64,000 nucleotides of DNA, taken from contig NC_058058.1 of NCBI RefSeq assembly GCF_020085105.1, positions 6,378,175 to 6,442,174 of the forward strand. The letters are read 5' to 3'. The notes under the pieces were generated by a model, which was not told where the DNA came from, searched no databases, and saw nothing but the letters and a program-made list of their open reading frames with translations. Below, piece after piece: positions 1 to 12,272 of this stretch (the stretch's first letter is position 1; each line of letters starts with the position of its first letter). This DNA is from Siniperca chuatsi (Eukaryota; Chordata; Actinopteri; Centrarchiformes; Sinipercidae). The position numbers and the translations under genes are program-made.

Positions 1-1
1 T

Positions 2-58
<57 letters not shown>
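1..58. repeat. (CA)n microsatellite at the left edge
   Basis: Near-pure CA dinucleotide run starting at the first base of the window, so its true length is not visible. It is followed by a short GT stretch. Confidence 0.95.
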
Positions 59-302
59 CACATACACTATGTGTGTGATGCTTTTTGAGATGAGACATTT
101 GATTTTGATACTATTTTACAAACTTGAACAGTAGATCAAGGGGGGGTGCATGTGTGTGCGCGTCCTCCTCCTCCAACACAGGACTCCCATTTGGCCCAGT
201 GGTCAGTGCTCCCAGTACTGGAATCAAACTGGTGAATTGTGTGTCAATTCTGTAATGTTCTTTCATGGAGAAACACCTCTTTCTAACAGACGTCTCCAAT
301 GA

Positions 303-340
303 CAACACACACACACACACGCACACACGCACACACACAC
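303..340. repeat. (CA)n microsatellite, interrupted
   Basis: CA repeat with two CG interruptions. The small open frames across it, encoding Thr-His runs, come from the repeat and are not genes. Confidence 0.9.
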
Positions 341-639
341 TCCTCCACAACTTGCTTTTGTTTGTTTTCAGGAAAAATAGGGATGGGAGATTCTCAAGCA
401 AAGATAAAGATGTCTTTTCCAAGCAGTTATCATCAAAGAAAGAGATCAGAAAGATGTATTTCTTCATCTTGTGCCAGACCTCTTTATCTGCTCACTTGTT
501 TCTTACATTTCCAATTTAAGACTCAATTCTGATCTACTGTTCCAGTTTGAGTCACGTCTGAGTGAACAAAAACACAACACATTCAGGTATATGAATACTT
601 GAATCTACTGTTATATGAAACACGTTTTTTAATACTTTT

Positions 640-990
640 TAAAGGGACAGTTGACCCCAAAATACATATCTTTCCTCTTACCTGTAGTGCTATTTATCCA
701 TCTAGATTGTTTTGGTGTGAGTTGCCGAGTTTTGGAGATATCGGCCGCAGAGATGTCTGCATTTTTTTAATATAATGGGACTATATGGCACTCGGCTTGT
801 TGTGCTCAAAGGGCCAAAAAATACATTTGAAAAACTCAACAGCAACGTCTCTTTCCAGAAATCATGACCCGGTTACTCAAGATAATCCACAGATTTGTGG
901 TGAGCCGTTTCATGTAGGAACTATTGGTAGAAATAAAATAGAAAGAAAATAGTTCCTACATGAAACTGCTCACAACAAATCTAATCAAAA
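640..990. repeat. Interspersed repeat with an internal hairpin
   Basis: A non-coding stretch containing two arms, about 898-925 and 949-974, that are nearly exact reverse complements separated by about 23 bases. The left side begins with a GGGACAGTTGACCCC-type motif, a pattern I associate with ends of non-autonomous DNA transposons in fish. The exact outer ends and any target-site duplication are not resolved. Confidence 0.45.
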
Positions 991-1660
991 TTAAAACCTA
1001 CCTTTGTACCTTTTTCATTGGATAGTTCCTGATTTAAATCAAAATGTAGTCAATTTCAGACTTTTTGTGTTTAGATGACTTTTAACACTCTTAAATATTA
1101 TATTTTATATAATAAAAATTCAGTTAAATTATTGCTATTACATTTTTCACTATTCACTTGATTATTCTTATATGGGTTTTTTTGTAAAGCACCTTGTAAT
1201 CATTAATTTTAAGAAGTGCTATCTCAATACACTTTTGTCTTATTATATCTTCATATTTCTCAGGTATCATATTACCCCTAGTATTGAAACATTCAAAAAA
1301 ATGTGTTGGTCTTGTGACCGTTACTATCCTACCTGTTTTGATATTTTGTGCTTAGTTGTTTTATTTGTGAGGCACTTTGTAGCTTTTGTTTTGAAAAATG
1401 CTACATAAATACATTTCTATGCACCTGACAGCATTTAAGTTCTTGTGAAACACCTCATCAGCATTAACTTGGCGTATGTTAAATAAACAAAACTAGTTCA
1501 GATTTAGCCTTCATCATTTGCAGTGGAAATTATATCAGTATCCCAGTCGTTAGACAACGAGAGTCTACAGATTCGATTGGTTCTCTAAAGACATTCACAT
1601 GGTGCAAAATGTGCATTGATGATTGAATAATTTGATGCTTTAAGTTATAGCAGGAGAAAT

Positions 1661-1684
1661 TGTGTGTGTGTGTGTGTGTGTGTG
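1661..1684. repeat. (GT)n microsatellite
   Basis: Short pure GT run. Confidence 0.9.
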
Positions 1685-1996
1685 CAGTGATCATACCGTC
1701 GTTTGGCAGATAGGTCTGAACAGCCTGAGAACTTCACAATCTGGACTTGATTTGCTATCAACATGCTCACATACACTTTGTTCCACACTCGTCCTCCTAC
1801 TCCACTGCTGCTCAATTCAACTCACACAGACACACGCACACGCACGCAGACACACACACACACGTACCAACTAAACTTCCTCTTCTCACACTCTCACTGC
1901 ACTGGTAAAGCATTTGTCTTTCTTCTGTAGTTTTTATCGTTTAACTTGTCTTTTCAGTGGCTCTCTCATTCTTTTTCCTTTCTTTCACTCTCTCCT

Positions 1997-1998
<2 letters not shown>

Positions 1999-2057
<59 letters not shown>
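1999..2057. repeat. (CA)n microsatellite
   Basis: Pure CA repeat of about 29 units. Confidence 0.95.
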
Positions 2058-2058
<1 letters not shown>

Positions 2059-2217
2059 CAGGCTGCTCTGGTGCACCGTTCTCCAGACTCTCAGCCCTCA
2101 ATGCCTGTTTTAATCATTTTCTCCTCCCTGTTTTCTATATCAAGGCTTCAGAAACACACAGCGGGGGAACAAAAATTGAGATCTTTTTCTTAAGCAAAAG
2201 CAGCAATACCTGTAGAA

Positions 2218-2702
2218 ATGCTCTGTTACAAGTAAAAGTCATGCATTCAAAATGTTACTGAAATGTTACTAAAAGTATAAAAGTATTAGCATCAAAAGTA
2301 CTCACAATGCAGAATGGCCCATTTCAGATTAACACATATTATTGGATTATAATTATTGATGCAGTCATGTGTGCATCACTTTAACGTTGCAGCTGGTAAA
2401 GGTGGGGCTACTGTAATTTTAATTAGGCTACTTTAAATCAATAAAGTCTTATCTTAACCTATAATAATACATCATAAATAATTTGTTGATTATATTTTGT
2501 ATTATTAATCTCAATCCACAAAGTAACTAGTAACTAAAGTTATCCAATAAACGGAGTAAAAAGTGGAGTAAAAAGTGCAATATTTGCCTCTAAACTGTTG
2601 TGGAGTTGAAGTATAAAGTAGCAGAAAATGAAAATACTCCAGTACAATACCTCAGAATTCTACATAAATACAGTACTTGAGTAAATGTACTTTCCACCAC
2701 TG
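2218..2702. repeat. Interspersed repeat family A, copy 1
   Basis: AT-rich non-coding repeat recognised by recurrent phrases such as ACTTAAGTA, AGTAAAAGT and TTCCACCACTGG. It recurs about ten times in this window in both orientations. I recognise the pattern as a very common teleost interspersed repeat but cannot assign its superfamily. The small open frames over it are chance. Confidence 0.7.
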
Positions 2703-3068
2703 GAAACGCAGTCAGTCAGGTTGCCCAGGTCCATCCAAACAGACATCAAGGTTTTGTTTTCAGTCTGGACTGACAAAAGGTTCAATGCAAATAAACTGTT
2801 CATGAATGTGTACCCTGTGTGTGTGTTGTGGTTTGTAGGCAAACATCATGCAACACTAACAGCTAACACTGACTGTCTGTGATTCCCATGATGCAAAAAT
2901 AATATTGTGTCACAGTACCAGTTCTCAAAACTGGTTCTCACAACAAAAAAGGCTTATTCTCACCATCTGTGCCAGGACTGCAATTAGCTGAAATTAAGGT
3001 TTGAAAATACAGCAGCACTCTGTGTTCTCAGGACAAAAACATACTGTTTTATAGGGTGTGATATTTCC

Positions 3069-3516
3069 AGTGGTCTAAGTACAATTAAGTATTGTATTTA
3101 AATACAAATCTGAGGAACATGTACTTTCCATTTGATGCCACTTTATACTTCTACTCCACTACAATTCACAGGCAAATTTTGTACTTTTATCAAGATTTTA
3201 CATAAATAACATTTGATGAGCTTATAAAATCTGATACATTGTTACAGATTAAACTACAACAGTATATAAAACAGTTAAAAATTAGCTCCACCTTAAGTAA
3301 CTACGCCTACATCATTAAAAGGCTGCTTACTCGTTTAAGCATCAGTAATAACAATATAAAGGTATATTTTAGAATAGTATACCAGTCACTTTTCCGCATT
3401 TAGTACTTTAACTTTTTAAATGTTTTTGAAAATATGTACTTTTACTTAAGTAACATTTTCAATGCAGGACTTTGCTACATTTACTTAAGTAAAGGATCTG
3501 AATACTTCCTCCATTT
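3069..3516. repeat. Interspersed repeat family A, copy 2
   Basis: Same family as the repeat at 2218-2702. It opens with the CCAGTGGTCTAAGTAC end and closes with TACTTAAGTAAAGGATCTG. It holds an undamaged version (GATTAAAC) of the octamer into which a hAT element inserted in the copy at 18,063. Confidence 0.7.
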
Positions 3517-3921
3517 CCTTGTTTTACTCGGTCTGTCCATTTGTCCAATACTTAAGTCCAGAGTACAACAAAAAACTGGCCAGATTCTCATGAAATTTGG
3601 TACAACTTTCATGGTCCCCAGAGGATGATTTCTAATGATTTAGGTGAATCGCTGACCTTTTGTCCAACACCACTATAAAATTATCAAATGATCAAGCAAG
3701 CTTATAAAATTTTCCTGGACAAACACTTCACGTACCAATGACATGTCACCTTTTAAAATACTGGCCAGATTTCCTTTAAATTTGCTGTTCATGAGCCACA
3801 GAGGATCATTCCCATTGTTTTAATGACTCTCTGACCTTTCCTCCAGCGCCATCATCAGGCCAAAAAAAAATTCCACTTGTACACTAAAATATATTTGAAA
3901 AATACTAAAGGACAGATTTAG

Positions 3922-4200
3922 AGCTGAAACATTTAGTCAAATTAATCGATCAGTCAACAGACAGAAAATGAATCAGCTTTTTTGATAATGAATTCATTGT
4001 TTACATAATTTATCAATCCCAAACTTCAGTCAGTCTCTGTTAACAGCTTCTCCAATGTGAGAATTTGCTGCTTTTCTCTGTTTTATGTAATTGTAAACTG
4101 AATATCTTTGGGTTTTGGACGTTTTATAGTCAAAAAAATGCATTGATTGATCTACACATTACTCAGTAATTACTATAATTGTTATTTGCAGCCTTAGACA
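3922..4200. repeat. Interspersed repeat family B, copy 1
   Basis: AT-rich repeat with several TAATCGAT/TAATTGAT motifs near its ends and an internal TTCTCCAATGTGAGAATTTG phrase. It recurs at about 5625, 13,494, 33,410, 34,420, 42,878 (partial) and 52,825. It is a common teleost repeat type and non-coding. Confidence 0.65.
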
Positions 4201-4654
4201 GATTGCAGTGCCCTTTACTGCACTTTGGGCATTCTTTGAGCTTTCATCTAACCCCACCCTCAGACCTAAATGTCAAATTTGCAAAAATGATATCTCATTA
4301 TTTATTGATATGTTTTAAATAGGACGGTTGCCATGAAATTTCCTGAGAACTTTCATTCTCTCAATGGGTGACTCAGTGGTATTTCCTCTACTACAACTTC
4401 AGGACAAACTTTACATTTTAGTCTCACTTCTGGTTCTGAGAAAAGCTAAATCATGAGTATGTTGTTTGTTCAATCCAACACATTTGTATTTTGTGGTGTA
4501 ATAAACACTGCAGCCTCTAAAGGTCACCAGTGGGGCTTTTAATATTGTGTCTTTATGGGATGTTAAAACGCTCAGTGGTCCAAAACTACCATAATGAAAC
4601 CTTACAGCCCAATTCAAGGTTCATAATAGGTTTTCCTGAATCAGACACAAGACA

Positions 4655-4789
4655 TAGAGACAGAGAGACAGAGACAGACAGAGAGAGAGAGAGACACACA
4701 GAGAGACAGAAAGAAAGAGAGACAGAGAGAGACAGAGAGAGAGAGAGAGACAGAGAGAGAGACAGACAGAGAGAGAGAGAGAGACAGAA

Positions 4790-4832
<43 letters not shown>

Positions 4833-4930
4833 AAGAGAGAGAGACAGAGACAGAGAGAGAGAGAGACAGAAAGAGAGAGAGACAGAGAGAGAGACAGATT
4901 GACAGAGAGAGACAGAGAGAGACAGAGAGA

Positions 4931-5022
<92 letters not shown>

Positions 5023-5085
5023 AAGAGAGAGAGACAGAGAGAGAGAGAGACAGAAAGAGAGAGACAGAAAGAGAGAGACAGAGAC

Positions 5086-5174
<89 letters not shown>

Positions 5175-5196
5175 GACAGACAGAGACAGAGAGAGG
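4655..5196. repeat. GA-rich simple repeat tract (about 540 bp)
   Basis: Long purine-only stretch made of GAGAGA runs interrupted by GACAGA and GAAAGA. It is stop-free in all three plus frames and in two of the three minus frames, giving long artefactual ORFs of Arg-Glu or Ser-Leu repeats. Such polypurine tracts can form triplex (H-DNA) structures. No gene is supported. Confidence 0.95.
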
Positions 5197-5300
5197 CAGG
5201 TGACACACTGTTCTGTTCTGTTTTAGATGGTGAATCTCAGCACTTTGGGATCCTCCAGTCTCTCCTTGCAGGGTACGACCAACCATCAGGCTGCAACTGG

Positions 5301-5303
<3 letters not shown>

Positions 5304-5337
<34 letters not shown>
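5304..5337. repeat. (CA)n microsatellite abutting a MITE
   Basis: CA run that ends directly at the left end of the inverted-repeat element at 5337-5600. Confidence 0.9.
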
Positions 5338-5342
<5 letters not shown>

Positions 5343-5600
5343 TCAGTTGCCAGTTTCTATTATTTTGTCCACCCCATTTATATCAAAGAAGGTAGGCTAA
5401 ATAATAGAGACACCTATCAGTATATAACAATACAACAGCACCACAAAACAACTACATCCTCCAAAATGATCAACACTCTGAAACTGGTTCAACAAAAACT
5501 GAACATTATAACCTTCATGAAGGAGGATTTATTGCAGGACTTTTGTGTTAGATTGTTAGTTTTAGCTAGGTGCACTTAATAAACTGGCAACTGAGTGTAT
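5337..5600. mobile_element. Tc1/mariner-type MITE with perfect terminal inverted repeats
   Basis: The first 20 bases (5337-5356) are the exact reverse complement of the last 20 (5581-5600), core ACTCAGTTGCCAGTTT. A TA dinucleotide sits inside the outer end of each arm, fitting the TA target duplication of Tc1/mariner elements. At 264 bp with no transposase it is non-autonomous. A fragment of the same family lies near 31,460-31,520. Confidence 0.8.
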
Positions 5601-5624
5601 ATACAGATAGTATGGACTAGTGTG

Positions 5625-5895
5625 GAAATGATTAGTTGATTAATCAGTTGACAAACAATTTTGACAATCGGTTAATCGTTTAAGTCATTTGTTACGTAAT
5701 AATGCTATACATTCCTGGTTCCAGCTTCTCAAATGTGAGGACTTGCTGTTTTTTTCTGTTTTATATAATTGTTAATTGAATATCTTAGATTTTTGGACTC
5801 TTTGTTGTGCAAAACAACCAATTTGAAGACATCAACTAGGGCTCTGGGTACTTGTGATGGCCAACAAAATATCGAATGTTGTTAGGTGAAACCCT
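5625..5895. repeat. Interspersed repeat family B, copy 2
   Basis: Shares the TTAATCAGTTGACAAAC end, the CTTCTCAAATGTGAGGA phrase and overall order with the repeat at 3922-4200. Non-coding. Confidence 0.6.
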
Positions 5896-6217
5896 AGCAT
5901 GGACAACCAGCCATCAACAAACACAGTGAAAAATATAAAACTGTGTAACTGTATTTTTGGGGCTGTTTACACAGACACATAAAACAAGACATTATCTAAA
6001 AATTACTCAAAAATAAATAAGTTATCTACTAAAACAAATTAACAATACAACATAAGCAAAAAACAAGAATCAATGAAGCCATTTAGACTTCTTAAATAAC
6101 ATAAATAAGATAAATAAATATTTAATAAGAGTTTTATAAGACTGAACTGATTCAGCTTGCGTGGGCTCCTCTGGCAGGTTATTCCGCATTAGAGAGGCCA
6201 TAATGAAGAATGATTGG

Positions 6218-6219
<2 letters not shown>

Positions 6220-6271
<52 letters not shown>
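6220..6271. repeat. (CA)n microsatellite with CAACCA tail
   Basis: Pure CA run followed by several CAACCA units to about 6290. Confidence 0.95.
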
Positions 6272-6273
<2 letters not shown>

Positions 6274-6295
6274 CCACAACCACAACCACAAACAC

Positions 6296-6966
6296 AATGT
6301 AAAAAATACTCCATTACAAATAAAAGTCCTGTTTGAAATAACATGTACAAGTAGTATCATCAAAATGTGCTTAATGATGTCAAAGTACTCACGTTAAATG
6401 TCAGAGTGTGAATATATTATTTATATTAGGCGAGAAAAGATTATGGCTTTTATTAGCTAGAGCAAACCTCAAAATCTGCTGAGGAAGATCATGTGATGTG
6501 ATCGAAAGCGCCAGAACATCCACTAAATGGGCCTTGTGGTGAGCTTGTTTTGTTAAGTATAACATCGATCATTCATATTACTGGATTATTACTACTGATG
6601 TATTAACATGTAAGAAGCATTTTGATGGTGTAGGCCTACTGATCGAGGTGGAGCTAATTATAACGACTTCTTACGCTGTTGGTTAGTTTCATGGATAACA
6701 AAGCATCGTATTTTATAAACTGATCACTTGTTTTGTTTTGAAAATCTGTTTCTGAAAAGAAGCTTGTACTGTATAGCAGCCAAATAACAGAAGTGCAGTA
6801 AAACATAAAGATCATTTCACTAAATAAATATATTAATTTAGTGAAATGAAATGAAGTAGAAGTGTTCAGTAGCATAAAATAGAAATACTCAAGTAATGTA
6901 CAAGTACCTCAAAGTTGAACATAAGTGCAGTACTTGATAATGTACTTACTCAGCTTCCACCACTGC
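6296..6966. repeat. Interspersed repeat family A, copy 3
   Basis: Carries the same phrases as the repeat at 2218-2702 (AAAATACTCCATTACAA, CAAGTAATGTACAAGTACC, TTCCACCACTG). The middle contains unrelated sequence, so it may itself be interrupted. Confidence 0.65.
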
Positions 6967-7459
6967 CCGTGACACTCTGCAGCCTTTTCTGGCCACATAA
7001 TCACATCATGGTGGGAAAATGTGTTTTTCCCCATTCTGTATTGCTGCCAAACACATTATTTATTAAAAGTCCTGAGGCTCATCTTTCCTAAGAACTCCAC
7101 TTCTGTTTATTGTCTTTGCTCATTCCTAGAAAATCGTTCAGGCTTTTTTGGCTCCGAACTTTGCTCGTCTTCCCTGCTGCAGTTGCTTGTGACACTTGTG
7201 AAGCTGCAGATCTGCTGGAAGAGCTAAATCTTATGAGTGCATCATCTAAAAACCTCAAATGTAACTCGTGCGCCCACACTGACCCACAAACATGCAGCCC
7301 CTCCTTTATGATTTGAGTACAGATCCAACATGCAACCATTACATCTAACCAAGCACACAAAGAAAACAAAACATGACTCGACAAACCAGTTCAACAGCCT
7401 GTATTTTATTATTATTTCCACATAATTAACTCTTAACTCAAGATAACAAACTTTGTTTC

Positions 7460-7957
7460 AAAGGTGGGGTATGCGATTCTGGAGAAATCCAATACCATGA
7501 CAAATACCATGATATAGAGCGAATGACGACACTGCAAGTAATGTAACTAACGTTATCTAGGTTGTGGGTTAGCAAACTGTCGCTACAGTTGCTGCTGCGA
7601 GGCTAACAGCCAGAGATGACGAGACGGTTTCCCAGAGCAGCACAGCAGCTGCAGACAGCGATACACACAACTCTCCTGCTACTATAGCTAACATCACAAC
7701 AACAGCAGATCTTGGCAAAATAGAAAGTAAGCTGAATGTCCGTGGGCAAGTCATTTAATGTTACCTGACACACAAATCATGTCTGGAATAGTGTTGTGTG
7801 GGTCGGTCCGAGACACTTTGTTTATTTCCTATTTCCAGAGCCAGGGCTGTGTACAAACACCAGCGCATACACTGAATGGACAGCTAGTGTGTGAGGAGAT
7901 ATTTGCTGAATTTGACAAAAAGACGTATAAGGGATTAGAATCGCATACCCCACCTTT
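7460..7957. mobile_element. MITE-like element with 21-bp perfect terminal inverted repeats
   Basis: Bases 7460-7480 are the exact reverse complement of 7937-7957 (core GGTGGGGTATGCGATTCT). The interior of about 450 bp has no transposase; the small open frames in it are not convincing genes. I could not see a clear target-site duplication, so the superfamily is unassigned. Confidence 0.75.
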
Positions 7958-8585
7958 AAAGGTTAAATAAGTCACTTACTGCAGTCACACAAAACAAAAA
8001 ATATGAATCTAGGAATATTTCTCTTTCTAATGTTTCACTAAACAGACAAAACTGATTATCCTGTTGTTGCACTCAGTGTTCAAGAGCATCTTATCACTTT
8101 GGATAAGAGCATCAGCTAAAAGCCTGTATTCTAAACTGACTGATGATGACATTGTTCTAACGTGAACAGACAGATCCACAGAGAGCTGGGGTCCAGCAGA
8201 CGGCTCGGCTCAGACTGTTAGCCTGTTTGAAGTGATACTCACTAAAACCCTGCTAATCTGAGAGCCGGGGGCCGACAGTCTCTGGACAGAACAGGTGGTC
8301 CCCTACTCAACCAGGAGCTAATGATGCATTATGTGTACGTGTGTGTATGTTTGTGTGTGTGTTTGGGGGAGAGAGCTAATTAGAGACCATCAGCTAATAG
8401 GCGCTGGGGTAACAAACCCCTCGCTAGCTGACCCTGCTGTAAAGATGCATCTCTGTCGGCTTCTCATGCTTCTACAGAGCAACAACCTGTAGTGAACTTG
8501 TGCTATCAATAAAATTTAAAAAAGACAAACGTGCCACTTAATAAACAAAATAAAAAGCTGATTGTTTTATAGGATATGGTTATAC

Positions 8586-8712
8586 CAGAGATGGAAGAAG
8601 TATGCTGATGTGTTACTTAAGTAAAGTAGCAATACCACAATGTAAAAATACTCCATTACAAGCAAAGGTCCTGCATTCAAAATCTTACTTAAAAGGTAAG
8701 TACAGAAAAGTT
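8586..8712. repeat. Interspersed repeat family A, copy 4 (truncated)
   Basis: Contains only the GATGGAAGAAGTATG end and the following CTTAAGTAAAGTAGC phrase of the repeat seen at 2218-2702. Confidence 0.55.
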
Positions 8713-10330
8713 ATCACTTCTTCTGCTTCTTCGGTTCAAAAATAATGTCGCAAATTGATTAAATTTAACTGCAGAGCCCTGAAAATGCAATTAACACTTA
8801 ATTTTGAGCTTATATATTTATATAATATTTAAAAGGTTTCACTAACTACAACAAATATTGATTCTATACAAATATTTAACCCAGATCAAATTGGGTAATC
8901 ATAACAATCTTTCTGTCTCGGTTAACCTGCCTTTGATGATTTGATGTTGCTTGTGCTAACAACTGTTAAACTATTAGGTAACCATCCACTTGTTTTACAG
9001 CACTGCAGTAAAGTAAGAACAAAAGATGACTACCTGCTAACATAAACATGCTAACATTGTGTATATTGACTGCAAGTGCCACTGTTACCCAAGCTAACTC
9101 AAAGTGATGCCCCCAAATCTATGTTTTAAATATAAAACACTGTAGTTTTGAAAGGTGACCAAAAGGTTTATAGCGTGTTTCTTCACAAAAAAGGAACCAC
9201 AGCTGCAGTCAGCTTGAATTATCGTCATTTTCAAACAGCAGTTTTCAGGGTGAAAAAAAGTATCAAACTGTCTGTAGAAAGTGGAAACATGTAAAATTAT
9301 TCCTGCAGCATAATCCAATTCACTGCTGTTAAATTGTATGCTCACTGTGTTATTTACAAAATGTGTCTGAATATATATGCTACTTCAGCTGAAGCATCAA
9401 AGCCCAGAAGAGGATGCTAGCATGACATGGGAGCGGTGCATTTAGCCATATTGTGGCAATTATATTTATATTTCAGTATGGTTATGTTTAGAGACTGTTA
9501 GACTGTAATTAGAGAGGGACCCATGGCTAGTGTAACTAATGAAAGCTAGCAAGCAGAGTTATTATGGGGATTTTATTATTTCAGCAGCTGCACTTACCCA
9601 ACAACAGTAAAGTAGCTGTTGCTCTGTTGTTAGGCATCGTCCAGCCCTGAGGTAGTTATAGCTTTATTGGACCACCTAGACCACCAGCACATCCTTATTA
9701 TTAGTGGATAAATGTTCCTTATAAAAGAAGCAAGGTCAAGCAAAACATCATTACTTTAGAGGATCTCTGTATCTTTGTGAGAACATTTGGTTCTCTCCTA
9801 GAAAAAATACAGGAACACACACACATGTCAAGGCTACTTCCAGCAGAGCAGAAGGCCTGGCTGAGTCACACAGATTAGATATCACGACTGATTAAATGGG
9901 TTATAATGACACATTAGAGCAGAAAGAACCAAGTGCCAACCTCATGCTTCAGTGTTGATTCACGGTGTACTGGGTGACCTCACTGCTGCTTCCTCCAACA
10001 CAGCTGCTTTCATCCCACAACCACAAATTAGGAATCTTTTTTTAAAATGAATAATTCAGAAAGGCCATGGCCTCTTTCAGCATCCCACAGTTATACGCAC
10101 AACCATTTACATTGACACCTGCGACCTGCTCAGTCCAACTATCGTCCTCTAATGTTAATGGGGTGTTGGTGGGAATAAAGGAAACTGTTCATATCAAACC
10201 AGGAAACTTTTTACCATGCCAGTCCCATGTTTATCTTTCTGTCATTCTTAACTGGAAAAAAGTCAGATAAAATGCCAAAGAACAATTGTAGAAAAAGAAA
10301 CTGTTCACCTAAAAATGAAAATAAAAGTTT
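8713..10330. other. No gene recognised
   Basis: AT-rich single-copy-looking DNA without recognisable exons, RNA genes or clear repeats. The small open frames at 9094-9345 (minus) and 10,067-10,270 (plus) show no domain, no convincing splice context and no similarity I recognise. Confidence 0.6.
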
Positions 10331-10344
10331 TACAAGATAATCTT

Positions 10345-10530
10345 CGATCAAGATCCACTTACTAGCTTTTTCCGGACTGTTCAACTGCATCTCATGGTGT
10401 TTATCAGCAAACTGAAGTCAGCTCACTCACTAAGGTCAGTGGATGACAACTGAGCCAACTTCAGTTGGCTGATGAAGAGTATGAGATGCAGCTGAAAGCT
10501 CAAAGCTAGTAAGTGGACCTACTTTCGGCT
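10345..10530. repeat. Inverted-repeat element
   Basis: The left part (CCACTTACTAGCTTT, CAACTGCATCTCATG) is matched in reverse complement by the right part (CATGAGATGCAG-like, AAAGCTAGTAAGTGG), making an imperfect palindrome of about 170 bp. Diverged pieces with the same words occur near 36,650-36,900. Probably a MITE or fold-back element. Confidence 0.55.
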
Positions 10531-11249
10531 CTGTGAGGTTGTACTTAGTTGAATGCTAAGGCTAGCATGGCAAACATGCTCACAGTAACGATGCGAACAT
10601 GCTGATGTTCAGCAGATAATTCATCACTATCTGAGTTAAGTGTGTTAGCATGCTAACATGTGCTAATTAGCACTAAACATAGAGTAGGCCTACTGTTGCA
10701 GGTATTTATTTTTGACCTGATGATGGCGCTAGATGAAAGGTTAAGTCACCAAAGTTATTACAATTCATCCTGAGGAGGAGATAAAAGCGTGTACCAAATT
10801 TCATGGCAATCCATCGAATAGTTGTTATAATATTTTAGTTAGGACCAAGGCTAACATGGCTAATCTTTCTCACCCTCATGTATGTTTACAACAGACAACA
10901 ACTTAACTGGCACAGCCCCCAGCCTTTCTCTGAAACAACTTGAGTGAGCAGGAAACTGGGTTTTCAGAGTTCACATTGGAGAAAATAAAGACCTCATATT
11001 CACTCTGAACAGCTCATGCTCTACCATCCAAGTCTTTTTAGTTCATATAACCGCAAAAAAACAAATTCAAACCAAAACCATCAAGCTAACACCATCGCTT
11101 CACAAGCATTCACCCTCACAACATGTGTTGCGCTTAACGTGTTATTAATGACATAAAAATAATGAACGCGTAATAATTACGACAACTTTTCACTTTGAGA
11201 TTAACCATTAAATATCTTGCTCTTTGGCACCTAATCAGCTTCTTGCTGC

Positions 11250-11557
11250 GAGTTAGATGAGAAGATTGATACCACTCTCATGTCTGTACGCTAATCATGA
11301 AGCTAAAGCCAGTAGGCTGTTAGGTTAGCTTAGCACAAAGAATGTAAACAGCTAGCCTGGCTCTATCCAAAGTAACAAAATCTACCTACAAGCACCTCTA
11401 AAGCTCACTAATTACAGTTATATTTCTTTTGTTTACTCCTTGCAAAAACTGTGTAAACGGTCCAGTCTTTATGCTAAGCTAAGCTAACCAACTGCTGGCT
11501 GTAGCTTAATATTTATAGTACAGACATGAGAGTGGTATCAATCTTCTCATCTCACTC
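11250..11557. mobile_element. Repeat family C, copy 1: MITE-like element with 39-bp inverted arms
   Basis: Arms at 11,250-11,288 and 11,519-11,557 are reverse complements with a single mismatch; both contain GATACCACTCTCATGTCTG or its complement. The interior carries CTAAGCTAAGCTAAC motifs. Related truncated copies lie near 30,240-30,575 and 49,852-50,050. No coding potential. Confidence 0.75.
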
Positions 11558-12226
11558 TCGGAAAGAAAGCAAAATTTCCCAAAATGTCGAACTATTCCTT
11601 AAAACCAGCATATTTGTGACCAGAGGGTCTTGCTCAAGGGCACTTGATGTTGTAATGTTTAGTGTTAGCATGTAAAGATTTTCATCTGTGTCTCCCATAA
11701 ACCAAACCTGTTGCAAGAAATAAATCTGTCATCAGAAATCAGCTCGAATGATAAGATTTTCATGACTTGTTGGTTCTTTAGAATTTGAAAGTCAGTCATG
11801 AATACACAAAACTAAAAAAATTAAGCTGTTTCACTTCTCTTTCCGTGGTTTTTGTTCATGAGAATATAAACACTTCCAGTAAACTAGTGGGATGAAACTA
11901 ACAGTTTAAACTAAGAAAACACAGCCTGACTAGAGCTGAAGTTTCTGTCACACAGAACATGAAGTACTTATTGTTTACTGTCAATATTTCACACATCTAC
12001 AAGAAACACTTTCCAAACGGCAGGGCCACCCACATAAAATGCTGTAGATACCGTGTTATTTTGTAAGCAAAGTGATTAGTTTTTGGCGTGTGCATGTGGG
12101 GGCGAGTTGATAGAGTTATATCACCGCGAATAAAAGCAGTTGTGTGGAAAAGTCACACTGACAACCAGGCATAATGGCCTGCTCTTCCCAGGAATCCAGC
12201 TTACACACAATCTTAACAGTCTGTTT

Positions 12227-12231
<5 letters not shown>

Positions 12232-12271
<40 letters not shown>
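12232..12271. repeat. (GT)n microsatellite
   Basis: Pure GT run of about 20 units. Confidence 0.95.

Positions 12272-12272
<1 letters not shown>

Noticed and set aside
4530-5579. Arg/Glu-rich 349-codon open frame and its Ser/Leu antisense frames
   Set aside because: Produced entirely by the GA-rich simple repeat; the flanking parts lie in a MITE and unrelated sequence.
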